In this document: positions 1-5,865 of the stretch, one piece after another | Layout of the letters: each line of letters opens with the position of its first letter | Numbering within the stretch: the first letter of the stretch is position 1 | DNA from: Thermoprotei archaeon | GTDB lineage: Archaea; Thermoproteota; Methanomethylicia; Nezhaarchaeales; WYZ-LMO8 | Direction of reading: 5' to 3' | DNA: 7,629 nt | NCBI GenBank assembly: GCA_003650865.1 | Contig: QMSN01000046.1 | Coordinates: 1-7,629 of the forward strand | The notes under the pieces: generated by a model | Database searches by the model: none | What the model was told of the DNA's origin: nothing | Seen by the model: the letters and a program-made list of their open reading frames with translations, nothing else | Made by a program: the position numbers and the translations under genes

Positions 1-206
1 GATGTCTTCGTTATCTTTGCATCGGTTATCGTTATGGAGGTTATCTTCGACGTCGATCTAGCGTAAGTCACTGCGTACCAATAGATGAAGGAACCCATAG
101 CCGCCACTACTCCTATGAGGATCAGCGTAGCTATGATCACTGAGACTGCTCTTCGACTTCTCTTAATGCTCCTACTAGCTCTACCCATTATGTCCTTCAC
201 CGCCAT
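1..206 (-). CDS. Type IV pilin-like protein with class III signal peptide, N-terminal part (cut by window edge)
   Basis: This open frame reads leftward without a stop from an ATG at 206 to base 1, giving 68 residues, so the C-terminus lies outside the window. Residues 15-19 are basic (KRSRR). They are followed by AVS and a hydrophobic stretch of about 27 residues (21-48) with a VIIATLIL-type core. This is the archaeal prepilin/archaellin N-terminus, in which PibD/FlaK cuts just before the hydrophobic helix, probably after Ala20 here. The mature helix would form the filament core, and a Thr/Ser/Ile-rich head begins near residue 51. The start is uncertain. The ATG at 206 touches a GGAG, whereas the in-frame GTG at 200 lies 6 nt after that GGAG and about 27 nt from the TATA-like box centre. 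The ATG at 188 is a third option. The pilin class (adhesion, archaellum or other) cannot be decided from this fragment. Confidence 0.75.
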   Translation of the reverse strand, partial: MAVKDIMGRASRSIKRSRRAVSVIIATLILIGVVAAMGSFIYWYAVTYARSTSKITSITITDAKITKT

Positions 207-220
207 CTCCTACTACATTG

Positions 221-231
221 AACTTTTAAAC
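221..231. promoter_or_regulatory. Shared TATA-like box between divergent pilin and GPN GTPase genes
   Basis: The 65-bp gap between the two divergent genes contains the near-symmetric run ACTTTTAAACC. Read forward it is TTTTAAA, and read in reverse it is TTTAAAAG, so either strand resembles an archaeal box A. Its centre (about 227) is about 26-27 bp from base 253 on the plus side, which would give a leader of about 20 nt for the GTPase. The same spacing on the minus side points to about base 200, beside the pilin start. No other TATA-like stretch is apparent in this gap. This is a positional inference, as no transcript data are available. Confidence 0.45.
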
Positions 232-257
232 CCCCTAATGCCTCTCATTACTGTCTC

Positions 258-263
258 GAGGTG
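258..263 (+). promoter_or_regulatory. Shine-Dalgarno site of the GPN GTPase gene
   Basis: GAGGTG ends 8 nt before the ATG at 272. It supports this start over the adjacent in-frame ATG at 275 and GTG at 278, although the ATG at 275 would also be within range. Confidence 0.6.
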
Positions 264-271
264 TCTTCACG

Positions 272-1012
272 ATGATGGTGCTTTTCATAGGTACAGCTGG
301 TTGCGGCAAAACTACGTTGACAAGCTCCTTTGGTCGATGGCTTGAGGAGAGGGGGTTTAAGGTGTCCTATGTAAACTTAGACCCTGGTGTCGAGTTCTTG
401 CCCTATACTCCGACGTTTGATGTTAGATCCATGGTTACTACAGCGAAGCTTATGAGAGATATGAAGCTAGGCCCCAACGGCGCCATGATAATGGCTGCCG
501 AGATCATGGAGAAGAACATAGACCTCATAGCAAAGAACATAACCTCTAGTTGTAATAGCGATTTTACACTCATAGACACACCAGGACAAATGGAGCTTTT
601 TGTCTTTAGAGGATTGGGACCAGCTTTGACGTCAACTGTAAAGACAGGGGGACGAGTGGTGGCAGTATACATAGTCGATGCTGAGACCGTGACAAGTGTT
701 GTAGAGTACTTGATTATAAAGATGCTCTCCCTGATAATTGAGTTAAGGCTCGATGTGCCTACAATTACCGTAATAAATAAGGGAGACATTGTCGATTCAT
801 CTAAGTTCATGATTGATGTAGACGCCATAAAGAGAGAGCTGGAGTCTAGAGAAGAGATGTTGACGGATGTAGCGTTCGACATTGTTGACGTATTATGGCG
901 GTATGAGAAGCCTGCAAGAATGGTCACAATCTCCGCTTTAAGGGGTGAAGGTATGGAGAAACTCTACGACTTAATGGTGGAGACCTTCTGCGTTTGTGGG
1001 GACTTAACTTAG
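272..1012 (+). CDS. GPN-loop GTPase (archaeal Gpn family)
   Basis: The protein has 246 residues, the usual size for archaeal GPN GTPases. Visible motifs are a P-loop GTAGCGKTT at 7-15, the diagnostic Gly-Pro-Asn triad at 67-69 (LGPNGA), the G3 motif DTPGQ at 102-106, NKGD at 169-172 for guanine recognition and SAL at 221-223 as G5. GPN GTPases work as homodimers in which the GPN loop reaches into the partner active site. The eukaryotic relatives help assemble and import RNA polymerase II, but the archaeal role is unsettled. The gene stands alone on its strand. It is divergent from the pilin gene, and its last 9 bp overlap the 3' end of the convergent AMMECR1 gene. The final residues (CVCGDLT) include two cysteines with no obvious partner pair. 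Family assignment is firm, but cellular function is inferred. Confidence 0.93.
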   Translation: MMVLFIGTAGCGKTTLTSSFGRWLEERGFKVSYVNLDPGVEFLPYTPTFDVRSMVTTAKLMRDMKLGPNGAMIMAAEIMEKNIDLIAKNITSSCNSDFTLIDTPGQMELFVFRGLGPALTSTVKTGGRVVAVYIVDAETVTSVVEYLIIKMLSLIIELRLDVPTITVINKGDIVDSSKFMIDVDAIKRELESREEMLTDVAFDIVDVLWRYEKPARMVTISALRGEGMEKLYDLMVETFCVCGDLT

Positions 1013-1615
1013 CGCCTTTCTCTTGATCTCGCCTCCAGGATGTTCCTCTTCAAATATCTCCGCCTGAAACTTGTATATCCTAGTATCTGGCTCAAGCCAA
1101 GCATCTGGTGGAAGCCAGGCTTTGATGCAACATTGACTTAAGAACTCTTCCTCGCTCCAACCGTACTCCACAGCTACTTGGGGCAAAAGCAGGCCTCTAT
1201 AGATGCCTTTCTCCACTATTAGACCATCAACACCTACCTTAACTTGTTTGGGGTAATCTGTAGGTTTTGATACCTTAATTAATTGAGGTGGGGTTAAGAC
1301 ACTGACTTCAAAGACTACATGCTCTAGCTCCTCGGCAGACAAGGGATAAAACCTCGGATCTTCTAGAGCTGAGCTTAAAGCAGCTCTTATCGTCGCGTTG
1401 ATTAGTGGAAGTATTGGTTCCGGATAACCAATGCACCCTCTGAGCTCCATTGATGGATACCTCTTTATAGTCACAAAAACCCCCCTTTTCTCATACAGTT
1501 TGTCAGGAAGCCCACGAGGAGGCTCTATTATCACTCTCTCCTTTAGGTACTTAGATACCGCCTCTCTAGCTATCCTCACAAGCAAAGCTCCTTCTTCTTC
1601 GCTTAGCGAGAACAA
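1004..1615 (-). CDS. AMMECR1 domain protein (PH0010 family)
   Basis: This 203-residue protein is a full-length single-domain AMMECR1 protein. It carries the family signature LRGCIG at 58-63, the DPRF element at 86-89, EVSVLTPP at 103-110, GLIVEKG at 131-137 and the conserved block from GLLLPQV (141-147) through KAWLPPDAW (165-173). The family has a conserved, possibly catalytic Cys-containing pocket but no proven reaction. In many prokaryotes it occurs with Memo and radical-SAM partners, which are absent here. The start is TTG at 1615. An in-frame TGA lies 4-6 nt upstream, and the N-terminus (FSLSEEEGALLVRIAREA) aligns with what I recall of archaeal homologues. The first 13 nt overlap the end of the Mut7-C gene, so translation is probably coupled. 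It is the last gene of the operon. Confidence 0.92.
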   Translation of the reverse strand: MFSLSEEEGALLVRIAREAVSKYLKERVIIEPPRGLPDKLYEKRGVFVTIKRYPSMELRGCIGYPEPILPLINATIRAALSSALEDPRFYPLSAEELEHVVFEVSVLTPPQLIKVSKPTDYPKQVKVGVDGLIVEKGIYRGLLLPQVAVEYGWSEEEFLSQCCIKAWLPPDAWLEPDTRIYKFQAEIFEEEHPGGEIKRKALS

Positions 1616-2106
1616 TTTTCATCACACTCCTCACGCATTTCCTTCAAGATCTCGTCCAACACCTTCTTGATATTTTTCCAGTGACTACCAATCCAATAAA
1701 CCTTATCGCAGCTAGGACAAATCCAAAACTTATCGTAGCGAGTTGCTATGTTGGATGAGGGCAGAAGCTCCTTAACGTCCTCTGCCTTGACCTCTATTAG
1801 GGGGCTATTGCAAAGAGGACATCGAGTTTTAACGGGTGGTAGCGATGGTAATACATCAAGAGATCTTAAAATTACCGCCATATTCTTAACATGATTGGTC
1901 GACGTCAACAATATTGATGGTAAGCCCAGTTTCAGGGCCTTAAGATGAAGCCCTCTATCTCTTGTTACTATGACGCGAGCTGTTGAGCGGGCCACCTTTA
2001 TGATGTCATCATCTTCCATGTCTTGTGCATATACTACGTCAAACCCTAAGAAGCGTAACCACCTCGCTATTCTCCCACACATGCTGTCTAGTAATAACTT
2101 AGCCAT
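1603..2106 (-). CDS. Mut7-C family PIN-like RNase with C-terminal zinc ribbon
   Basis: The protein has 167 residues, typical of stand-alone archaeal Mut7-C (formerly DUF82) proteins. The N-terminal PIN-like half shows LLLDSMCGRIARWLRFLGFD at 4-23 with acidic Asp7, a DDD run at 32-34 and VTRDRGL at 47-53, the expected acidic metal-binding positions of a single-strand ribonuclease. The C-terminal half holds CPLC (96-99) and CPSC (130-133), which should bind one zinc. It also has the usual W-I-G-S-H-W motif at 138-143. Substrate and pathway are unknown, and RNA decay or processing is inferred from the fold family. The ATG at 2106 lies within an 8-nt overlap with the end of pyrC (ATGGCTAA). The nearest GGAG is more than 10 nt upstream, so translational coupling is likely. 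The 3' end overlaps the AMMECR1 start by 13 nt. Confidence 0.88.
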   Translation of the reverse strand: MAKLLLDSMCGRIARWLRFLGFDVVYAQDMEDDDIIKVARSTARVIVTRDRGLHLKALKLGLPSILLTSTNHVKNMAVILRSLDVLPSLPPVKTRCPLCNSPLIEVKAEDVKELLPSSNIATRYDKFWICPSCDKVYWIGSHWKNIKKVLDEILKEMREECDENCSR

Positions 2107-3424
2107 TGCTCACGACACTCTCCACAGGTCCCCTCAGGATAGCTCCCTCATGTCCCTTGCCTACCACAAAGCCTTCATCAACAACACACATACCGTTAAC
2201 GAACGTCCTCATAGGAAAACCCTGTAGGGTCATGCCCTCGAAAGGTGTATACTTACCTTTTGAAACCAGCATGTCGCTTCTAACCTTGATCTTCCTTTTA
2301 AGGTCAACCTCAACAACATCAGCTCTAAACCCCACCTCAATAAGACCTCTCTTAGAGATACCAAATATCTTTGCAGGTCTAGCTGAAGCCTTGTCAAGAA
2401 GTGTGCTTAACGTGAAGAGGCCTTTGTTGACTTGAGTTAAGAGGAGAGGCATCATTAATTGCAGGTTGGGGAAACCTGGCTTAGGATACTTGCAAATCTT
2501 CTCTTCCAATGCATGTGGAGCATGGTCGCTAACCACAATATCAACATCACAAGAAGCAAAGAGTCTCAGCAGCTCCTTAGACGATTTAAGACCTTTTAAA
2601 GGTGGATCAACATGTGCTATAACGCCCCTCTTCTCAATAACCTTCTTCGTTAAAAGCATATGATGGACCGTCACTTCACAAGTGATGTTTAGCATCCTCT
2701 TTAAGCTCTTTAATAGCTTTAAGGTGGATGGGCAAGATATGTGACATATATGGAGAAGAGGCTTGTACATCGATGCTAAGGAGATAACCTGCTTAACTGC
2801 TTGCACTTCCAGCTTACACAACTTAAAGTACTTCTTACTTCTCAGAGAGCTTAACACTAAGTCATAAGTAATTTTAGGACCGCAGTGCACCATTAACCTC
2901 TTCTTCAGAGGAGCTATAGCTTTAAGCACTCTCCCTAGAGAAGTTCTTTCTATGCGATCTCCACTCATGAAGTTATAGGTGAATATCTTAAAGGCTATAG
3001 CTCCTTCCTCGATCATCCTTCTATTAACTCCCAGCTCGGTAGAGGGGTAACAAGCGAATCCCACATTTGCTAAGATTTTCCCCTTTGCGCACTTCATCCT
3101 ATCTTTAAGGCGTTGAGGACTATCGGTAGGAGGCACATTATTAGGCATATCTATTAATGTAGTGACGCCACCTAAGACAGCACTAGAAGTACCTGTTAAA
3201 AAATCCTCTTTGTACCTAAGTTCTTGATCTCGCAGATGCGTATGTGCATCTATTATTCCAGGTAGTAAAAGCCTACCTCTTGCATCGTACTTCTCATCAA
3301 AGTTCTGCTTCATGTTGTGCTCTATCCCCATTTCCGTTATAAAACCGTCATCGAAAATCAAATAGCAATTTTCAATTACCCCTTGATCCCTATATATTTT
3401 GCAATTTCTCACTATTACCCTCAT
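2099..3424 (-). CDS. pyrC: Dihydroorotase-like cyclic amidohydrolase (type I, pyrimidine synthesis)
   Basis: The likely product closes carbamoyl-aspartate to dihydroorotate, the third step of UMP synthesis. Residue numbers here count the TTG at 3427 as 1 (442 residues). The ATG directly after it at 3424 is the more likely start, giving 441. An in-frame TAG lies just upstream, and a GGTGG precedes both. The metal-site set is complete: HTH at 62-64, Lys147 in AFKIF (the expected carboxylated bridging lysine), His181, His229 in ICHIS and Asp301 in SDHAPH. Arg66 and Asn96 (MPN) fit substrate binding. Some motifs are off the type I consensus: VHCGP where HAED is usual, PPLK for PPLR, and PNLQ for PGLE. 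No other pyr gene is nearby. An allied amidohydrolase such as a hydantoinase or allantoinase is the main alternative. Confidence 0.82.
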   Translation of the reverse strand: MRVIVRNCKIYRDQGVIENCYLIFDDGFITEMGIEHNMKQNFDEKYDARGRLLLPGIIDAHTHLRDQELRYKEDFLTGTSSAVLGGVTTLIDMPNNVPPTDSPQRLKDRMKCAKGKILANVGFACYPSTELGVNRRMIEEGAIAFKIFTYNFMSGDRIERTSLGRVLKAIAPLKKRLMVHCGPKITYDLVLSSLRSKKYFKLCKLEVQAVKQVISLASMYKPLLHICHISCPSTLKLLKSLKRMLNITCEVTVHHMLLTKKVIEKRGVIAHVDPPLKGLKSSKELLRLFASCDVDIVVSDHAPHALEEKICKYPKPGFPNLQLMMPLLLTQVNKGLFTLSTLLDKASARPAKIFGISKRGLIEVGFRADVVEVDLKRKIKVRSDMLVSKGKYTPFEGMTLQGFPMRTFVNGMCVVDEGFVVGKGHEGAILRGPVESVVSNG

Positions 3425-3433
3425 CAACCACCA

Positions 3434-3748
3434 CTAGAGTGATGGATATATCAAAGATGGGTTATAGAGAGATGCTACAAGAGTCCACACAATGAGCCAA
3501 ATCAGTATGTAAGTGAATAGACCACCCCTGTACATGTACGACTTCTCGTTGAGCATAGATGGCGTTATTTTAATAACATCTCTCACGAAGTAATATGACG
3601 CCACGTATAGGACTGCAGCTACTGCTACTGGAGCTATCACTACTGGTATGCTAAAGGGCATGCATAGAGGAGTTACAGTAGCACTTAGCAATCCAGCTAT
3701 GAGAGCAAATGTTATTCTCGCTACGTATATCTTAGTCCCCGGCCTCAT
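3434..3748 (-). CDS. EMC6-like three-helix membrane protein
   Basis: This 104-residue, strongly hydrophobic protein has three probable membrane helices at about 9-27, 33-55 and 76-95. The tail of the last helix region, YRGGLFTYILIWLIVWTL (73-90), resembles the end of eukaryotic EMC6, where a GGLFTYVLFWTFLYG-like segment forms the third helix. Size and helix number also fit. EMC6 is a core subunit of the ER membrane protein complex, which inserts transmembrane segments together with EMC3, an Oxa1-superfamily protein that has archaeal relatives. A role in membrane-protein insertion is inferred from this resemblance. The gene is first in the minus-strand operon and is followed by pyrC after 6-9 nt. 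The ATG at 3748 is preceded by AGGT with a 5-nt spacer. If the similarity is accidental, it is simply an unassigned small membrane protein. Confidence 0.6.
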   Translation of the reverse strand: MRPGTKIYVARITFALIAGLLSATVTPLCMPFSIPVVIAPVAVAAVLYVASYYFVRDVIKITPSMLNEKSYMYRGGLFTYILIWLIVWTLVASLYNPSLIYPSL

Positions 3749-3763
3749 AGTTAACCTGCGAAT

Positions 3764-3788
3764 CTTTAACTCTAGCTTTAATAAAAAG
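3764..3788. promoter_or_regulatory. Divergent promoter region between the EMC6-like operon and rqcH
   Basis: The 57-bp gap holds CTTTAAC at 3764-3770 and CTTTAATAAAAAG at 3776-3788. Reverse reading of the second box gives CTTTTTATTAAAG, which at 26-27 bp spacing predicts a start near 3757 and a leader of about 9 nt for the operon. For rqcH, the box at 3764 predicts a start near 3793, which would include the Shine-Dalgarno site. The box at 3776 would instead give a nearly leaderless transcript. Which box is used cannot be decided from sequence. Confidence 0.4.
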
Positions 3789-3791
3789 TTT

Positions 3792-3799
3792 AGGTGGAG
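3792..3799 (+). promoter_or_regulatory. Shine-Dalgarno site that sets the rqcH start
   Basis: AGGTGGAG ends 6 nt before the ATG at 3806. A GTG at 3794 is in frame but lies inside this motif, so the start at 3806 is preferred and removes four residues from the longest open frame. Confidence 0.7.
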
Positions 3800-3805
3800 T
3801 ACATC

Positions 3806-5791
3806 ATGGTTGCCCTGAAGTTAAAGGCAAAGGAAGCTCTTTCAGCGCTTGACATAAAGGCTGTGGTAAGAGAGCTACAAAGCAAAATAGTGGGAGGATT
3901 TGTAGTAAATGTGTATTCGCTCGATGATGCTTTTTTATTCAAAATACGCTGCAGAGATGGTCAAACGAGGCTCTTAATGATCTACCTTCCATCGTGGATA
4001 AGCCTTACCAACTACGATTTTGAGAAGCCAAAGATGCCCCCACCATTTTGCATGATGTTACGGAAGTACTTAAGGAGAGGAGTGATAGAAAATGTGGCTC
4101 AAATAGGCTTTGACAGAATAGTACGAGTAAACATTCTCAATAGGCAGGAAAGATTTACGTTATTCATTGAGCTCGTAAGAGAAGGTAACTTGATACTTTG
4201 TGATGAAGAGAAGAGGATCATCGGCGCGCATAGAGAAGTCGAGTACAAAGATAGAATAGTCAAAAGAGGAGAATGCTACAAGTTCCCTCCTAACATAATC
4301 TCAGAGGTCTCAACGGATAGCCTAATTGAAGTCTTAGAGAAGGTCAAGAAGAAAAAGCTTATCAACTTAGTGATCTCTGCCCTAGGTTCGCCTGAAATTT
4401 CATATGAAGTATTGGCTCGACTTAATCTAGACCCTGAAATAGAGGTTTCAAGGGTAGGGCTTGAAGACCTTAGAAGAATTGTGGAGATAATTAATGAGAT
4501 GACCCAACGCCTAGACAAAGGCTCTAGACCTACTATAATATTTAAAGATGATGAACCCTTCTCAGTTGTCCCCATAGAATTCGCCATTTATCGTGGCATG
4601 AGAAGCGAGGTATTTAATAGTTTTTGCGAGGCTGTGGACAAATTTTTCCATGAGAGGTTTAAGGAAAGCCTAGCGAAGAGTGATCTCTTAAAGTTCTCTG
4701 CAGAAGAGAAAAAGTTGACGTCTACCATTGAGAAGTTGAAGGCTAAAATCTCAGAGCTTTCAAGAGAGAAAGAGTACGTGGAAAGAATCATAAATCTACT
4801 TCGCGATAAGTATGAGTTAATGGAGGAGGTCCTCCACAAAATAAGGGAAACGCTCACCTGGGCTAGAGAAGAGGGGTTAAGAATTGAGGACGTTGAGGTC
4901 AAGTCGGTGGATCTAAAGAGCAAAATGGTCACTCTAAACGTATGTGGACACGAAGTACGCTTGAACCCATCCAAATCGCTCATGGCTAACATATCTCAGC
5001 TATACGAAGAGCTTAAGGAAATTAAGAGAAAGATCGAGATGAGCATAAAGGTGCTTTCTGAAAAAGAGAAAGAGCTAGAGGAGCTACATAGAAGAAGAGG
5101 AGAGCTTGGTGGTCTCATTGAGAAGAGGATTAAAGTCAGAAGGGAGGTTAGATACTGGTATGAGAAGTTTCTATGGTTTAAGTCGACTGACGGCTTCTTA
5201 GTTGTTGGCGGTAGAGATGCCACTCAAAACGAGGTTTTAGTTAAGAAGCACATGAATGACCATGACGTGTACCTACATGCCGATATAGTGGGCGCCTCTT
5301 CAGTCATAATTAAGGTTGATGGAAGAGAATTACCTCTAACCACCATAAATGAAGCTGCACAGCTTGCTGCTGCTTACTCCAAGGCTTGGAAGGCTGGATT
5401 TGGATCTGTAGACGTGTACTGGGTTTTGGGCTCTCAAGTGTCTAAGACTCCACCTTCAGGTGAGTACTTACCTAAAGGGGCCTTCATGATTAGGGGGAAT
5501 AGAAACTACATAAGAGGAGTACCTTTAAGGTTAGCCGTAGGCCTCTTAATCGAGGAAAATAGGATCCTCACGTTTTCAGGTCCTCCCTCAGCAGTATCGA
5601 AGTACTCTCAGGCGTACGTCATCGTAACGCCAAGCGACTTAGAGCGCACAATTACGGCAAAGAGAATCGCAGAGTTCTTTAATCGCGTATTGAACGCCAA
5701 GGGTTTTGCAGGTGCTAGGGTAGATCCAGAGGAAATATTGCGATTACTACCTCAAGGTGGTTTTAGAATCGAAAAATTCAAGGAAAACTAA
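3806..5791 (+). CDS. rqcH: RqcH/NFACT family ribosome quality-control protein
   Basis: The protein has 661 residues from the ATG at 3806. RqcH/Rqc2/NEMF proteins bind stalled 60S/50S subunits carrying peptidyl-tRNA, recruit tRNA and add C-terminal alanine tails that mark the failed product for degradation. The NFACT-N domain (about 1-260) begins with LSALDIKAVVREL. Asp16 corresponds to yeast Rqc2 Asp9, and Asp103-Arg104 in GFDRIV are the DR pair needed for tRNA binding and tailing. A middle region (about 165-235) is consistent with the HhH part. Charged helices at about 296-350 and 396-442 would form the long antiparallel coiled coil. The NFACT-R domain follows at about 448-560, with GGRDATQNE at 468-476. 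The NFACT-C domain of eukaryotic members is not seen, as usual for archaea. It has its own promoter and no obvious terminator. Confidence 0.93.
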   Translation: MVALKLKAKEALSALDIKAVVRELQSKIVGGFVVNVYSLDDAFLFKIRCRDGQTRLLMIYLPSWISLTNYDFEKPKMPPPFCMMLRKYLRRGVIENVAQIGFDRIVRVNILNRQERFTLFIELVREGNLILCDEEKRIIGAHREVEYKDRIVKRGECYKFPPNIISEVSTDSLIEVLEKVKKKKLINLVISALGSPEISYEVLARLNLDPEIEVSRVGLEDLRRIVEIINEMTQRLDKGSRPTIIFKDDEPFSVVPIEFAIYRGMRSEVFNSFCEAVDKFFHERFKESLAKSDLLKFSAEEKKLTSTIEKLKAKISELSREKEYVERIINLLRDKYELMEEVLHKIRETLTWAREEGLRIEDVEVKSVDLKSKMVTLNVCGHEVRLNPSKSLMANISQLYEELKEIKRKIEMSIKVLSEKEKELEELHRRRGELGGLIEKRIKVRREVRYWYEKFLWFKSTDGFLVVGGRDATQNEVLVKKHMNDHDVYLHADIVGASSVIIKVDGRELPLTTINEAAQLAAAYSKAWKAGFGSVDVYWVLGSQVSKTPPSGEYLPKGAFMIRGNRNYIRGVPLRLAVGLLIEENRILTFSGPPSAVSKYSQAYVIVTPSDLERTITAKRIAEFFNRVLNAKGFAGARVDPEEILRLLPQGGFRIEKFKEN

Positions 5792-5819
5792 GTAAAATCG
5801 AGGTTAAAGAGGCGATAGC

Positions 5820-5855
5820 CTTTTATTCTAGCCTATGAAACCTCCTCTAGGAGGG
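5820..5855 (+). promoter_or_regulatory. Probable promoter and ribosome binding site of the CBS-domain gene
   Basis: CTTTTATT at 5820-5827 is a TATA-like box whose spacing predicts transcription from about 5848-5851. GGAGGG at 5850-5855 is a strong Shine-Dalgarno core, 10-11 nt from the TTG start at 5866. The upstream CCTCC at 5841-5845 is complementary to GGAGG (5850-5854), forming a 5-bp stem with a TCTA loop. It would mask the site only if transcription began further upstream, for example by read-through from rqcH. Confidence 0.45.
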
Positions 5856-5865
5856 ATGCCATAAG

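Noticed and set aside
85..345. Plus-strand open frame of 86 residues
   Set aside because: It lies opposite the prepilin gene, whose minus-strand signal peptide is clear, and runs into the GPN GTPase in another frame. Its sequence shows no family features.
403..927. Minus-strand open frame of 174 residues
   Set aside because: It is fully antisense to the GPN GTPase, whose motifs are certain. Its Ser/Thr/Ile-rich composition is what reverse reading of that gene gives.
1431..2663. Several plus-strand open frames opposite AMMECR1, Mut7-C and pyrC
   Set aside because: They are antisense to well-recognised genes, show no motifs, and have low-complexity Ser/Pro/Thr-rich composition.
3794..3805. 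Upstream GTG as the rqcH start
   Set aside because: The GTG is inside the Shine-Dalgarno motif that serves the ATG at 3806. NFACT proteins normally begin close to the LSALDI segment.
4276..5223. Three minus-strand open frames within rqcH
   Set aside because: They are antisense to the NFACT coiled-coil region. Runs of Ser and Leu result from reversed Glu and Lys codons.
5856..5864. Mini-ORF ATG CCA TAA just before the CBS gene
   Set aside because: It sits directly against the GGAGGG, too close for normal initiation, and encodes only two residues. I treat it as chance.
5792..5865. Possible terminator after rqcH
   Set aside because: There is no stable GC stem followed by T residues. The only T-rich stretch (5821-5825) fits better as a TATA-like box for the next gene.
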